NCBI GenBank assembly: GCA_029260015.1
Contig: JAJDEB010000036.1
Location: 744,001-808,000 of the forward strand
Direction of reading: 5' to 3'
Length of the DNA: 64,000 nucleotides
Source of the DNA: Phycisphaerae bacterium
GTDB taxonomy: Bacteria > Planctomycetota > Phycisphaerae > UBA1845
Shown: positions 34,816 to 44,420 of the stretch, in pieces
How positions within the stretch are numbered: position 1 is the stretch's first letter
Layout: each line of letters begins with the position of its first letter
Position numbers and translations under genes: made by a program
Notes under the pieces: generated by a model
Told to the model about the DNA's origin: nothing
Database searches by the model: none
The model's input: only the letters and a program-made list of their open reading frames with translations

Positions 34816-35009
34816 GGAATTCCTTTCGACATGCTTCCCGACCGCCCAAGATTGGCCCCACCATCATTGGATCAATTCATATGTTCCAGAAAATTGGCCA
34901 TCGGATCAAGGCCCAACGATGAGAACTCCTGCTGGTATGGATTTTCGCTTCATAATAGCTACGCTAGCACCGAATCACTTGCTGCAACCCTACAAATGGA
35001 TGAGGTTTC

Positions 35010-38000
35010 ATGTCTGAAATTGAACAGTTGGAGAAGGTTTACGATCCCGCCGTCGTCGAGGGCGAAATCTATAAACGGTGGGTTGATGCCGATTGCTTCG
35101 GGGCGACGCCCGACGAACGACCGGTATCGAAGCGCTTTACCATCGTCATTCCTCCGCCCAACGTCACCGGTGCGCTCCACCTTGGGCACGCACTGAACAA
35201 TACGCTGCAAGACATCCTCGTCCGCTGGCACCGCATGATGGGCGACAACACGCTCTGGCTGCCCGGTACCGATCATGCCGGAATCGCCACGCAAGCAGTC
35301 GTCGAGCGTCGTCTAAAAGCCGACGAAGGCAAGACCCGCCACGATCTTGGCCGCGAAGAACTCGTCAAGCGCATCTGGGCGTGGAAGGATCAATACGAAG
35401 AACGGATCGTCTCGCAACTCAAGCTAATCGGTTGCTCATGCGACTGGTCGCGCAAACGCTTCACGCTCGATGACGGACTAGCCAAAGCCGTTCGCTACAC
35501 GTTCTTCAAAATGTTCAAAGACGGGCTGATCTTCCGAGGCAAGCGACTCGTCAACTGGGACACGCAACTGCAAACCGCCGTCGCCGATGACGAGGTTTAT
35601 CACGAAGAGGTCAAGGGCAGTTTCTGGCACTTCAAGTATCCGGTCAAAGATGCCAAGCCCGGCGAACCGACGCATGTGATCATCGCCACCACGCGTCCAG
35701 AAACCATGCTGGGCGATGTGGCCGTCGCGGTTTCGCCCGATCCGGAAGGCGCGATCGCCAAGCGCGAGACAGAACTGCGCGAAAGGCTTTCGGCTGCACC
35801 CGGTAAAGAGAAGCCAGCGATCGAAAAACAGCTTGAACAATTGGCTACGCGGCGCGACGAGAAGCTTGCAGATTTCGTCAAACTTCGCGACATGGCCAAT
35901 GACGGCCGCATGCTGATGCTGCCCTTGGTCGATCGCGAAATTCCGCTCATCACCGACCAACATGCCGACCCGCTGCTGGGTACCGGGTGCGTGAAGATCA
36001 CGCCAGCCCACGACCACAACGACTACGAAGTCGGTATTCGCAACGACCTGCCCATGATCAACATGATGAACCCGGATGGCACGGTCAATGAACAAGGCGG
36101 TCCGTATGAAGGCCAGCTTATGTTCGACGCCCGCAAGGTCGTTGTCGCGGATATGGAAGAGGCTGGCTTGCTCGATCATGTTGAAGACAAGGTGATCGAC
36201 CTGGGGCACAGCGACCGCAGCAAGTCACCGGTGGAACCATACCTGTCCGACCAGTGGTTCCTCAAGATGGGTGAGTTGGCTGACGCAGCCCTCGACGTAG
36301 TGCGCGACGACGTGATCAAGTTCTTCCCGCAGCGCTACGCCAAGAGCTACCTCGATTGGCTCGGCGAGAAGCGCGACTGGTGCATCTCGCGGCAATTGTG
36401 GTGGGGACACCGCATTCCGGTTTGGAGCGTCGTCTTCACGGGAGGTGGACAAAATCAAACCACAGCGACTATACGCAAATGGCAAATTGAGATGGTAAAC
36501 CAGCTTGACACTCGCCTGAACGAGATCGCCAAGCTCACAGGCTGCGAAGGACAATTCGCAGTCCAGTACGATGAGGATTCTCCCCATCGTTGCAATATCT
36601 GTGCGGGATCAGATGCAGCGGCGCGCCAACTGAAGGACTTAAGTGATTTCGTTGAGAGCTATAAGGCGCACAACGCTGGCCCAGGCATGCCGGACCCTCC
36701 GGTGCCACAAATACTCTTAGACGGACGGCAGGAATTATTCGAGCCGATTGTTCGCCTAGTGTCTGAGTTCAAAGAGGACGACGATGTCCTCGACACATGG
36801 TTCAGTTCCGCACTTTGGCCACACAGCACACTCGGTTGGCCTGACGAAGAAAGCGCCGATCTCGACTACTACTACCCCACCAGCGTTCTGGTGACATCGC
36901 GTGACATCATCACTCTGTGGGTTGTCCGCATGGTGACCACCGGTTTGTACAACATGGGCGAGATTCCGTTCGACCATGTGTACATCCACACGAAAATCCT
37001 CGACGGCCGTGGCGAGACGATGAGCAAGTCGAAGGGCAACGGTGTCGATCCGCTCGACGTGGTCACCGTGTATGGCGCCGACGCCCTGCGCTACTCCATC
37101 GCCGAGATGGCCACCGAAACGCAGGACGTCCGCATGCCGGTCGATTACATCTGTCCGAAGTGTCAGCACCTGACACCGCAAGCTGGTATCGTGCCCAAGG
37201 GCAAGCAGCCAGCCGACGTACACCGCGTGACATGTAGCAAATGCAAAGATAAATTCGCAACGCAATGGGCCCCGGAAAAAATCAAAAGCGAATTGCCCGT
37301 CGCCCGCGAGACGTCCGAAAAATTCGAAGTCGGCAGGAACTTCTGTAACAAGCTTTGGAACAGTGCCCGCTTCTCATTTATGAATCTCGAAGGCGCACCG
37401 TGCGAACCGCTCGACATCGCCCAGCTTCCGCCGGAAGACCGCTGGATTCTCGCTAAGCTTTCGGAAACGATTCGCGGCGTGCATAACGAATTGAAACAGT
37501 ATCACTTTTCATCGGCGATCAAACTCATCCGCGAGATGTTTTGGGAATCGTTCTGCGACTGGTATATCGAACTTTCAAAACCGCGCATGCGCGACGAAGC
37601 CACGGCTGGTACCGCCAAGCAGGTGCTTGCGATGGTTCTGGATCAGATCCTGCGACTGATGAGCCCGTTCATGCCCTTCGTGACCGAGCGTCTGTGGGAA
37701 GAACTCAATCGACTCGCATCAAAACGCGGCATCCCCGGCGCGATCGATCTGGAAATCAACTCGCACCTGATGCTCAGCGCGTTCCCACCAGCAGAAGGTT
37801 GGACCGTCGCCGATGACGAAACCATCGTTCAAGTCTTCGACAACGTGCAGCAAGCCGTCCGCGGTATTCGTGACCTGCGCAACAAATGCACCGTGCCCAA
37901 CAAAGACCGCGTGAAGGTCAGCATCAAATCCACGCAGGAACACCTCGACCTGCTCGCCCAGCAGCAGCACATCGTCGAGCAGATGGCCGGTGCGTCGTCA

Positions 38001-38291
38001 CTCGAACTCGTCACAGAAATAGACCGCCCCAAGAACGCCGGAACCACCGTCGTTGGTCCGCTGCAAATCTTCGTCCACGACATCAGCGACGATGACGCCG
38101 AACGCAAGCGTCTGGAAAATGAGAAAGCCAATATCGAAAAACGAATGGCCGGCATCGAAAGCAAACTCGCCAACGAAAAATTCGTCAGCAACGCCAAGCC
38201 AGAAGTCGTCGCCACCGAAAGAGAACGCCTGGCCGAAGTCAAAAAATCGCGAGACGCCCTCCAAGAAAGCCTAGCCGACCTGGGTGGATAA
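35010..38291 (+). CDS. valS: Valyl-tRNA synthetase with extra insertions
   Basis: 1093 residues, about 150-200 more than usual. HIGH motif in PPPNVTGALHLGHALN, KMSKS as GETMSKSKGNGVDP, editing domain around IATTRPETMLGDVAVAV, anticodon-binding domain (about 800-980) and the C-terminal coiled-coil arm (EKANIEKRMAGIESKLANEK). Two insertions stand out: about residues 475-590, between HRIPVWSVVF and DDDVLDTWFSS, replaces a short loop and includes CNIC; about 713-750, after KMSKS, adds a four-Cys ribbon (CPKC and CSKC). It charges tRNA-Val and edits Thr. GATGAGG lies just before the ATG. Confidence 0.93.
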   Translation: MSEIEQLEKVYDPAVVEGEIYKRWVDADCFGATPDERPVSKRFTIVIPPPNVTGALHLGHALNNTLQDILVRWHRMMGDNTLWLPGTDHAGIATQAVVERRLKADEGKTRHDLGREELVKRIWAWKDQYEERIVSQLKLIGCSCDWSRKRFTLDDGLAKAVRYTFFKMFKDGLIFRGKRLVNWDTQLQTAVADDEVYHEEVKGSFWHFKYPVKDAKPGEPTHVIIATTRPETMLGDVAVAVSPDPEGAIAKRETELRERLSAAPGKEKPAIEKQLEQLATRRDEKLADFVKLRDMANDGRMLMLPLVDREIPLITDQHADPLLGTGCVKITPAHDHNDYEVGIRNDLPMINMMNPDGTVNEQGGPYEGQLMFDARKVVVADMEEAGLLDHVEDKVIDLGHSDRSKSPVEPYLSDQWFLKMGELADAALDVVRDDVIKFFPQRYAKSYLDWLGEKRDWCISRQLWWGHRIPVWSVVFTGGGQNQTTATIRKWQIEMVNQLDTRLNEIAKLTGCEGQFAVQYDEDSPHRCNICAGSDAAARQLKDLSDFVESYKAHNAGPGMPDPPVPQILLDGRQELFEPIVRLVSEFKEDDDVLDTWFSSALWPHSTLGWPDEESADLDYYYPTSVLVTSRDIITLWVVRMVTTGLYNMGEIPFDHVYIHTKILDGRGETMSKSKGNGVDPLDVVTVYGADALRYSIAEMATETQDVRMPVDYICPKCQHLTPQAGIVPKGKQPADVHRVTCSKCKDKFATQWAPEKIKSELPVARETSEKFEVGRNFCNKLWNSARFSFMNLEGAPCEPLDIAQLPPEDRWILAKLSETIRGVHNELKQYHFSSAIKLIREMFWESFCDWYIELSKPRMRDEATAGTAKQVLAMVLDQILRLMSPFMPFVTERLWEELNRLASKRGIPGAIDLEINSHLMLSAFPPAEGWTVADDETIVQVFDNVQQAVRGIRDLRNKCTVPNKDRVKVSIKSTQEHLDLLAQQQHIVEQMAGASSLELVTEIDRPKNAGTTVVGPLQIFVHDISDDDAERKRLENEKANIEKRMAGIESKLANEKFVSNAKPEVVATERERLAEVKKSRDALQESLADLGG

Positions 38292-38352
38292 CGATCGCTG
38301 GACCGATGAGTCTTTCTCACTCATCAAAACAATTCGTATCATTTCAATAGAA

Positions 38353-38393
38353 CAGCGGCGATTCCGAATCGTTTTGAATCGGAACCGCCGCTG
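38353..38393. terminator. Hairpin between convergent valS and secreted-protein genes
   Basis: An 18-base stem with two mismatches around a five-base loop, arms starting CAGCGGCG and ending CGCCGCTG. It lies between two gene ends and could serve both strands, though the T run after it is poor. A smaller hairpin, GATGAGT/ACTCATC, lies just after the valS stop. Confidence 0.5.
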
Positions 38394-38433
38394 ATTGTTT
38401 GTGGATTGAATGTTGGACTACAGACCCAAACGT

Positions 38434-40218
38434 TTAGCCTTCTCCGACCGTATCCGCTTCTTTGCCTTCGTCCTCATCGCTGGGGGCGGGGGGCGGGGAA
38501 ACTGGCTCCGAATCGCCCGGGGGCGGTCCGCCTTGCATCGACATGGCGAAGTCTTTGCCTGCGATCACCATTTCCATCGGAACGGCGACGTCAATCTGGA
38601 ATCCGTTTCCGCCGATTGGTGCACCGACGATGCCAACAGGCACATCGACTTTAGGAAATGGCGGTGGCGGCATTTCATTGACGGCATTGGAGGCTGCGGT
38701 CGCAAACTTCATGGTGTTGTCGATCGAAAAATAGCCTTCAAACGTCTTGGCTTTGGGAAGCGTGCTGCCCACTTTTTTGATGCCTTCGTTGGCTTTGAGC
38801 GGAGCGTCGCCACCTTTGACCAAGCCTGCAATGCTTTCCATGAAGCTTTTGCCACCGCCGAAGGTAACCGCGACATGATTGTCATCGATGGCGGCCATCC
38901 GAATGAGCAGGCCTTCTGCACCAAAGATCGATTTCATTTCGCCAAAGTCTTTTTCGCTGACGCCATCCATCTGATCGACGGCGACGGCCAACTGATCGAC
39001 CGAGACGCCTCCGAGGTTTTCGGCATCGCTCTTGAAGTTCACGTGCTGTACGGCTTCCTGGGCTTCTTCACCGGTAAACATTCCGGACACCAGCATGGTG
39101 ATGATCTCGCCCATCTTGGCACACTTGCCTTTGGCGTCACCGCTGAAAGTGAGAACCTTGGTCATGCCAATGAGTCCGTCCGATCCTTCCGGCAATGCAC
39201 TGATGGAGAACGATACGTCGCGAACGTCTGCAACAAGAGCAGCCGCCTTTGCCGCAACTTCCTGCATCTTTGCAGGGTCGGCACCGAGGTTCATCGCCAT
39301 CATCGGATTGCCCAGGATCGCTCCATAGGCTTCGCTGTACTTGGCAAACATTTCTTTGCTGCCGTGCAATCCAGCCGCAAACATGTAGTCGCCACCGGGC
39401 AACCCACCCAGCAAACTGTCCGTCGATGGCTTGACCGACCCAAGGATATTTGCCGAAGGCGACCCTTCGATGACCTGGTAGTACACACCGAGATTCAGTC
39501 CGTCGTCGCCCACGCGAAGAGCAATCGACATGCTGTCAAGATCGTTAAGATCCTGCGGGTTGAAGGTTCCACCGGCTGCCAACATCGGCAACATGGCCTG
39601 TACCATCGGGCTGGCGATGACCCCTTTCAAGTTGACATGCAGTGTGATGTCGTCCTGCTCAAAACGCCCGAGCTGGTGCTTCGACCATGCAGCATCGGAC
39701 ATCGGATTGCTCGCGGCGGCCATGTATGCCTGTACGCCAGCGGCTGATGGGCTCAAGACGGCGTAATCACCATGCTGGGCGATATACGATTCTTCTGCTC
39801 CCATCAACATACCGCGCGACACTCCACCTACCGGTTCTTCCAACGTCATGTTCCCCGTCATCGTTGCATAGTCGGAGCACGGAATCAAAACCGCAAAAGC
39901 GCTATTGGGGTCAGAAGGGTTGAGCAATGGCATCATCACGATCGCCACGCCTGCATCATTGTTGACCCCGGTCAACTGCAGCATACCCTTGAGCATTTCC
40001 AACGGCGACATCGGAACCGGCGTATTCAGCCGCTGCGCGAGGGCCATCAGTTTGTTGTCCAACTCGCCCACGTTTCGGATCGTCAGCGAAGCCCACGCCT
40101 CTGCCGGAACGACCTTCAACGCATTGACCGATTCCGCGCGTGCTGGCATTGCGGAAACAAGAATAGCCATGCAGCAAGCCATCGCGCCGAAGCGCCCCAT
40201 TTGTTTCATCTTCATCAT
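38434..40218 (-). CDS. Secreted planctomycete protein, DUF3352-like
   Basis: 594 residues. Signal peptide (MACCMAILVSAMPARA, then ES). The body is rich in Met, Gly and Ala with repeated amphipathic units and short beta strands (VPAEAWASLTIRNVGELDNK; AVLIPCSDYATMTGN; GDYAVLSPSAAGVQAYMAAA), the general pattern of DUF3352-type planctomycete proteins of unknown role. The C-terminus is Pro- and Asp/Glu-rich (PPPAPSDEDEGKEAD) and probably disordered. It should be periplasmic. Single gene, convergent with valS. Confidence 0.75.
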   Translation of the reverse strand: MMKMKQMGRFGAMACCMAILVSAMPARAESVNALKVVPAEAWASLTIRNVGELDNKLMALAQRLNTPVPMSPLEMLKGMLQLTGVNNDAGVAIVMMPLLNPSDPNSAFAVLIPCSDYATMTGNMTLEEPVGGVSRGMLMGAEESYIAQHGDYAVLSPSAAGVQAYMAAASNPMSDAAWSKHQLGRFEQDDITLHVNLKGVIASPMVQAMLPMLAAGGTFNPQDLNDLDSMSIALRVGDDGLNLGVYYQVIEGSPSANILGSVKPSTDSLLGGLPGGDYMFAAGLHGSKEMFAKYSEAYGAILGNPMMAMNLGADPAKMQEVAAKAAALVADVRDVSFSISALPEGSDGLIGMTKVLTFSGDAKGKCAKMGEIITMLVSGMFTGEEAQEAVQHVNFKSDAENLGGVSVDQLAVAVDQMDGVSEKDFGEMKSIFGAEGLLIRMAAIDDNHVAVTFGGGKSFMESIAGLVKGGDAPLKANEGIKKVGSTLPKAKTFEGYFSIDNTMKFATAASNAVNEMPPPPFPKVDVPVGIVGAPIGGNGFQIDVAVPMEMVIAGKDFAMSMQGGPPPGDSEPVSPPPAPSDEDEGKEADTVGEG

Positions 40219-40492
40219 CTTTCCTCGAATCGTTTATTGTTTGTGAATCATCAAAAGTTAATTGGCCCGGTTGATTGAAAATTGAATTTCCCGACCACTC
40301 TTACAACACGGCCACCAACTGACACTCCAAACCTAATCCATTTTCGGATTCAGGCAAAGTAGGGCATGTTGGAATTCGTATGAAACAGTCAAACCCCCCG
40401 CCCAAATCGCGGGAATACTCTATCAGCGGCACATTTGTGTCAAGGTCTCGGTGCTTGGGTATTCGATATCACCGGCCGGGTATACTTGAGAA

Positions 40493-41527
40493 TTAAAATT
40501 GGTTGGTGGTTGTGAGTTTCTGCAACTGGACGACGCGGTCACTGTGATGGCATGCGGCTGCTTGACTGATCGGCTGTCCTTCCGGCGTAACGAGTTCGGG
40601 TGACTGCGAACGGCATCGGTCTGTCGCGATGGGGCATCGTGGGTGAAAAGCGCACCCGTTCGGTGGGTTCTGGGGGCTGGGAGGTTCTCCACCGAGAATG
40701 GGCGAATCATGCTGAAGTCGTTGGCTGGCGGAATTGAGAAAAAATGTATAAGGGTGCCTGGGTTGGCGGGCGATTTGACTGACGGACCCGGTCTCGACAA
40801 CCCGCCCGAGATACATGACCGCCAACCGGTCGCAGATCGAATACGCGACATCAAGATCGTGCGTGATGAACAGCATGGTCAGCGATCGTTCGCGTTGAAT
40901 CTCTTTGAGCTGGGCAAGAATTTCGACCTGGGCGGTGACATCCAGGGCACTGACCGGTTCGTCACAAATCAAGACGTCGGGATCGAGTACGAGTGCCCGG
41001 GCGATGGCGACGCGTTGAAGTTGTCCGCCGGATAACTCATGGGGATAGCGCCGCCGCAAATGGTCATCCAATCCGACAACGCATAGGACTTTTGATACTC
41101 GATCGGCCCGCTCGCTTTTCTCGCATCGATCATCAAACCGCAGCGGATCAGACACGATCGCTTCAACGGTCATCCTTGGGTTCATGCTGGAATGGGCGTT
41201 TTGAAAAACCATTTGCACGCGTTGACGGGTTGCTTTCGATTCGAGAGTGCGACCGTCGAGTGCAATTGTTCCGCGTTCAACTGGTGTCAGTCGCATGATC
41301 GCGCGGGCCAGCGTCGATTTTCCACATCCGCTTTCGCCGACGAGGCCGAGACATTCGCCTTTCCGGATCGAAAGGTCAATGCCCTTGACGGCTTGTATGC
41401 GCGGCGACGCCCCAAGACTCGATCCAAACCATCGACGCGAACGATCGGCAAACGAGACGTGAAGATCCGACACGCGAATACGAACGGGTTCGGAGTCGTC
41501 GCGACTAGCCACTTCGTGGTGCGTCAT
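40493..41527 (-). CDS. dppF: Peptide ABC importer ATPase, DppF/OppF-like
   Basis: 344 residues. Walker A GESGCGKST, Q-loop MVFQNAHSSMNPRM, signature LSGGQLQRVAIARAL, Walker B VLICDEP with VSALDV, H-loop FITHD. The C-terminal oligopeptide extension with CAFHPRCPIATDRC binds an iron-sulfur cluster in relatives. It pairs with the DppD-like ATPase whose gene overlaps its start by four bases. Together with two permeases and a binding protein, this makes a complete importer of peptides or related solutes. Opp and Dpp cannot be separated by eye. Confidence 0.9.
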   Translation of the reverse strand: MTHHEVASRDDSEPVRIRVSDLHVSFADRSRRWFGSSLGASPRIQAVKGIDLSIRKGECLGLVGESGCGKSTLARAIMRLTPVERGTIALDGRTLESKATRQRVQMVFQNAHSSMNPRMTVEAIVSDPLRFDDRCEKSERADRVSKVLCVVGLDDHLRRRYPHELSGGQLQRVAIARALVLDPDVLICDEPVSALDVTAQVEILAQLKEIQRERSLTMLFITHDLDVAYSICDRLAVMYLGRVVETGSVSQIARQPRHPYTFFLNSASQRLQHDSPILGGEPPSPQNPPNGCAFHPRCPIATDRCRSQSPELVTPEGQPISQAAACHHSDRVVQLQKLTTTNQF

Positions 41528-42363
41528 CGTCCACCGTCCATCGTCGCTGCAACCTTTTGACGTTTGGAGGCAGCGGCTTCGACAAGTCGCCGGGTTGCCG
41601 CGTGCCGATTCGATGCGTTCGCAGCTTCAATCGGAAGATCATCGACGATGCGATTCTCATTCATCACACACACCCGCGATGCAAGCGCATCGGCGACGGC
41701 CATATCGTGCGTGATCAATAGCAACGACAAACCCGAATCGCGCCTGCACTCACAGATCAACTCGACGATTTGGGCTTGCACGTTTCCATCGAGCGCGGAA
41801 GTGGGTTCGTCTGCGATGAGAAGCTCGGGTTCGCCAGCCAGTGCCATCGCGAGCGTCACGCGTTGGGCCATCCCGCCGGACAGTTCGTGGGGCCAGGCTC
41901 GGGCCAACCGTGAGGGATCGGCAATCCCGACACGTTCGAGCAATTGCAAAGCTTTGCTCCGTGTGGCACTTCGCGCAGACTTACGCCCCGCAAGAATGAC
42001 TTCCAGTATTTGATCACCCACTCGCATGACCGGATCGAGCGAACCGATTGGGTTTTGAAACACCATCGCGATCCGCTTGCCGCGAACAGACTGCATCGTC
42101 CGTTCGTCTGTCCCGAGAATATCGATCGGCCCCGACCCGCCGCGTTCACCGAGCACAATCGAACCGCGCACCATCGCGTCTGCCGGTAACAGCCGCATCA
42201 TCGTTAGCGCCAGTGTCGACTTCCCGCAACCACTGTCGCCAACCAGCGCGATCGATTCGCCGGGATCCATCGAAAATGAAACGTCGCGCAGCACCGGCAG
42301 CTCGCCTCGAGCGTATCGTACGGACAGGTCCGCAACATCAATTAGTGCGCTTGTTGATTTCAT
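41524..42363 (-). CDS. dppD: Peptide ABC importer ATPase, DppD/OppD-like
   Basis: 279 residues. Walker A GDSGCGKST, Q-loop MVFQNPIGSLDPVM, signature LSGGMAQRVTLAMAL, Walker B LLIADEPTSALD, H-loop LITHD. It is shorter at the C-terminus than typical DppD and lacks the Cys cluster of its partner. Forms the ATPase heterodimer with the downstream gene. Start and stop overlaps of four bases on both sides show tight coupling in the operon. Confidence 0.9.
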   Translation of the reverse strand: MKSTSALIDVADLSVRYARGELPVLRDVSFSMDPGESIALVGDSGCGKSTLALTMMRLLPADAMVRGSIVLGERGGSGPIDILGTDERTMQSVRGKRIAMVFQNPIGSLDPVMRVGDQILEVILAGRKSARSATRSKALQLLERVGIADPSRLARAWPHELSGGMAQRVTLAMALAGEPELLIADEPTSALDGNVQAQIVELICECRRDSGLSLLLITHDMAVADALASRVCVMNENRIVDDLPIEAANASNRHAATRRLVEAAASKRQKVAATMDGGR

Positions 42364-43418
42364 GCCACAGACCGACCGTAACTATTACGCGGATCGAGCG
42401 AACGGCGCAACCGCTCGCCCATAATATGGCAACATAAGACACTCAGAAATATCGCGACACACGGCGCGACCATCAAACCCGGGTGCGTGCGAATCTGATC
42501 GTACGCATCGCGCAGCATTCCGCCCCATGTCGCCATTTCGGAACCCACGCCCAAACCAAGCCACGACAAGCCGGCTTCTAAGAGAATCGCGTCCGCAACA
42601 CCGAACGTCAGCACCACCAATGTCGGGGCGAGAGCACCGGGCAGCAGGTGCCGGATTGCAATGTATGACCCGGTCGCGCCGTAGGACCGCGCCGCATCGA
42701 CATAGTCCAACTCGCGCGCCGAAATAAATTCCGCCCGAACCAATCGCGCGATGGATGTCCACTGCGTTAAACCAATCACAAGAATCACACCGGTCACGCC
42801 ATTTCCAATCCAGACCATCACCACCAAAATCAAAAAGAACGCAGGAAAGCACATCATGATTTCAATCAAACGCGAACATATCCAATCGACCGCACCACCA
42901 TAAAAACCCGCCGCCCCACCGATGATGATCCCCACGAGTCCTGCAAGCAGCATTGAATAGACGCCCACGCGCACTGAAACCCGCGTACCGTGAATCAACC
43001 GAGCCAGCACGTCTCGACCCCGATCATCGGTACCCAACATGTGCGCCCCAGATGCAGGAAGATTAGCGCCGGCGATCATTTCCGACGGTCCGTAAGCAAT
43101 GGGCGGCCAAAGCGCGAAGGTGTCGGAATCGAGCGCGGTTCGGGCGTCAAACGAGGGGAAGCGAAACGGTTTACTTTTCTGAATCCAGCCGCCAACAAGC
43201 GGTATTCGGCTAAATGTGTCGGCGACGGCTGGGAAGTGGTAGGTGCCTTGGTATTTGCAAACGATCGGCTGATGCCATGCCAATAGCGGTGCGAAGAGTG
43301 CAACCGATACAAATAGCGCCGCAGTCACAAGCGCGCCGCGCGTCAACCAACTGCGTTCGTCGATCGCGAGCGACCGGTCAAACGCGAGTATCGAATTGGA
43401 ATGGTTCATTGCCGTCAT
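42360..43418 (-). CDS. dppC: Peptide ABC importer permease, DppC/YejE-like
   Basis: 352 residues. One N-terminal membrane helix (ALVTAALFVSVALFAPLLA), a periplasmic insert of about 90 residues (QPIVCKYQGTYHFPAVADTF), LGTDDRGRDVLARLIHGTR, the typical OppC entry motif, then five helices. The EAA-like loop is EFISARELDYVDAARSYGA. The long insert with YHFPA recalls YejE, the microcin C transporter permease, more than DppC. It should form the channel with the upstream permease. Confidence 0.88.
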   Translation of the reverse strand: MTAMNHSNSILAFDRSLAIDERSWLTRGALVTAALFVSVALFAPLLAWHQPIVCKYQGTYHFPAVADTFSRIPLVGGWIQKSKPFRFPSFDARTALDSDTFALWPPIAYGPSEMIAGANLPASGAHMLGTDDRGRDVLARLIHGTRVSVRVGVYSMLLAGLVGIIIGGAAGFYGGAVDWICSRLIEIMMCFPAFFLILVVMVWIGNGVTGVILVIGLTQWTSIARLVRAEFISARELDYVDAARSYGATGSYIAIRHLLPGALAPTLVVLTFGVADAILLEAGLSWLGLGVGSEMATWGGMLRDAYDQIRTHPGLMVAPCVAIFLSVLCCHIMGERLRRSLDPRNSYGRSVA

Positions 43419-44392
43419 GCGTACCTCACCCGAGGGTCTGCCAACGCGTAGAGCACGTCAACGATGAGGGTGACGCCGAGTACGATGACCGCCGACAGAA
43501 CCGTCATGCCCATGATGACCGGGTAGTCGCGCTGAAGAATGGATTCGTAAAGCAACCGTCCCATTCCCGGCCAGGAAAACATGACTTCGAGCACGACCGA
43601 CCCACCGAGAACCGCCGGTACGATAAGTCCCATCACCGTCAGCAGCGGTCGCAGTGTGTTGGGCAACACATGCCTGAAGATAACCCTCCGCCGACTCAGA
43701 CCGCGTGCGAACGCAGCCCGAACGAAGTCTTCTTTCAATACCGCAAGCATCGTCGCCCGCACGAACGGAACGAGGTAAGCCACGAGCGGATATAGAATGC
43801 ACGCACCGATCAATACGCTGTGGTTGATGAGATCGACGAGTCTCTGCCAACCGTTCATCTGCGCATGATCTTCAGAAGTGAGACCGCTGAACGGAAACCA
43901 ATCCAGGGCTACGCCCACGACCAGGATCAGTAGCATGCCAAACACATAGGGCGGTATCGCATACAATCCAACGCACGCGCCAAGAATGACCTTGTCTACG
44001 AATCCCCCAGCGTTCAATGCAGCATAGGCCGCAACCGGAATAACGATTAAGAGTGCGATGACAATGATCGAGAACGTCAGGATTAACGTCGGGTAGACGC
44101 GCTCGATGATTCGCTTTGACACGGGCTGACCGTCGGCGAACGACTGCCCAAAATCGAAACAAGCGACGCGCATGATCCAGCGACCGAAGCGCTTTGTCAC
44201 CGGTGCATCGAGTTCGAAATGCTCGCGCAGCCGATCATGGTTTGCCGCGCTCACACCGCTTTCACCAAACCCGCCGACCGTTCCCGTCGCGGGTGAACCG
44301 GGGGCCAGGTGAATCACGACAAATGTCAAAAGTACGATTCCGACAAACGTCGGGATGGTCAGCAGGATTCGTTTGAGTAGGTAATGCCACAC
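43415..44392 (-). CDS. dppB: Peptide ABC importer permease, DppB/OppB-like
   Basis: 325 residues from GTG 44392, chosen because the open frame before it overlaps the binding-protein gene, and the protein then starts WHYLLKRILLTIPTFVGIVL, the usual DppB opening. Six membrane helices; HLAPGSPATG is the conserved loop after the first helix, and EDFVRAAFARGLSRRRVIFR the EAA loop facing the ATPases. Overlaps the next permease gene by four bases. YejB-like relatives are equally close by eye. Confidence 0.88.
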   Translation of the reverse strand: MWHYLLKRILLTIPTFVGIVLLTFVVIHLAPGSPATGTVGGFGESGVSAANHDRLREHFELDAPVTKRFGRWIMRVACFDFGQSFADGQPVSKRIIERVYPTLILTFSIIVIALLIVIPVAAYAALNAGGFVDKVILGACVGLYAIPPYVFGMLLILVVGVALDWFPFSGLTSEDHAQMNGWQRLVDLINHSVLIGACILYPLVAYLVPFVRATMLAVLKEDFVRAAFARGLSRRRVIFRHVLPNTLRPLLTVMGLIVPAVLGGSVVLEVMFSWPGMGRLLYESILQRDYPVIMGMTVLSAVIVLGVTLIVDVLYALADPRVRYA

Positions 44393-44420
44393 GCCATTCT
44401 GCCGGTGCTGTAAAGGGTTG

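Noticed and set aside
38410..39747. A 445-codon open frame on the plus strand
   Set aside because: Antisense to the secreted-protein gene at 38434-40218, which has a signal peptide and consistent composition.
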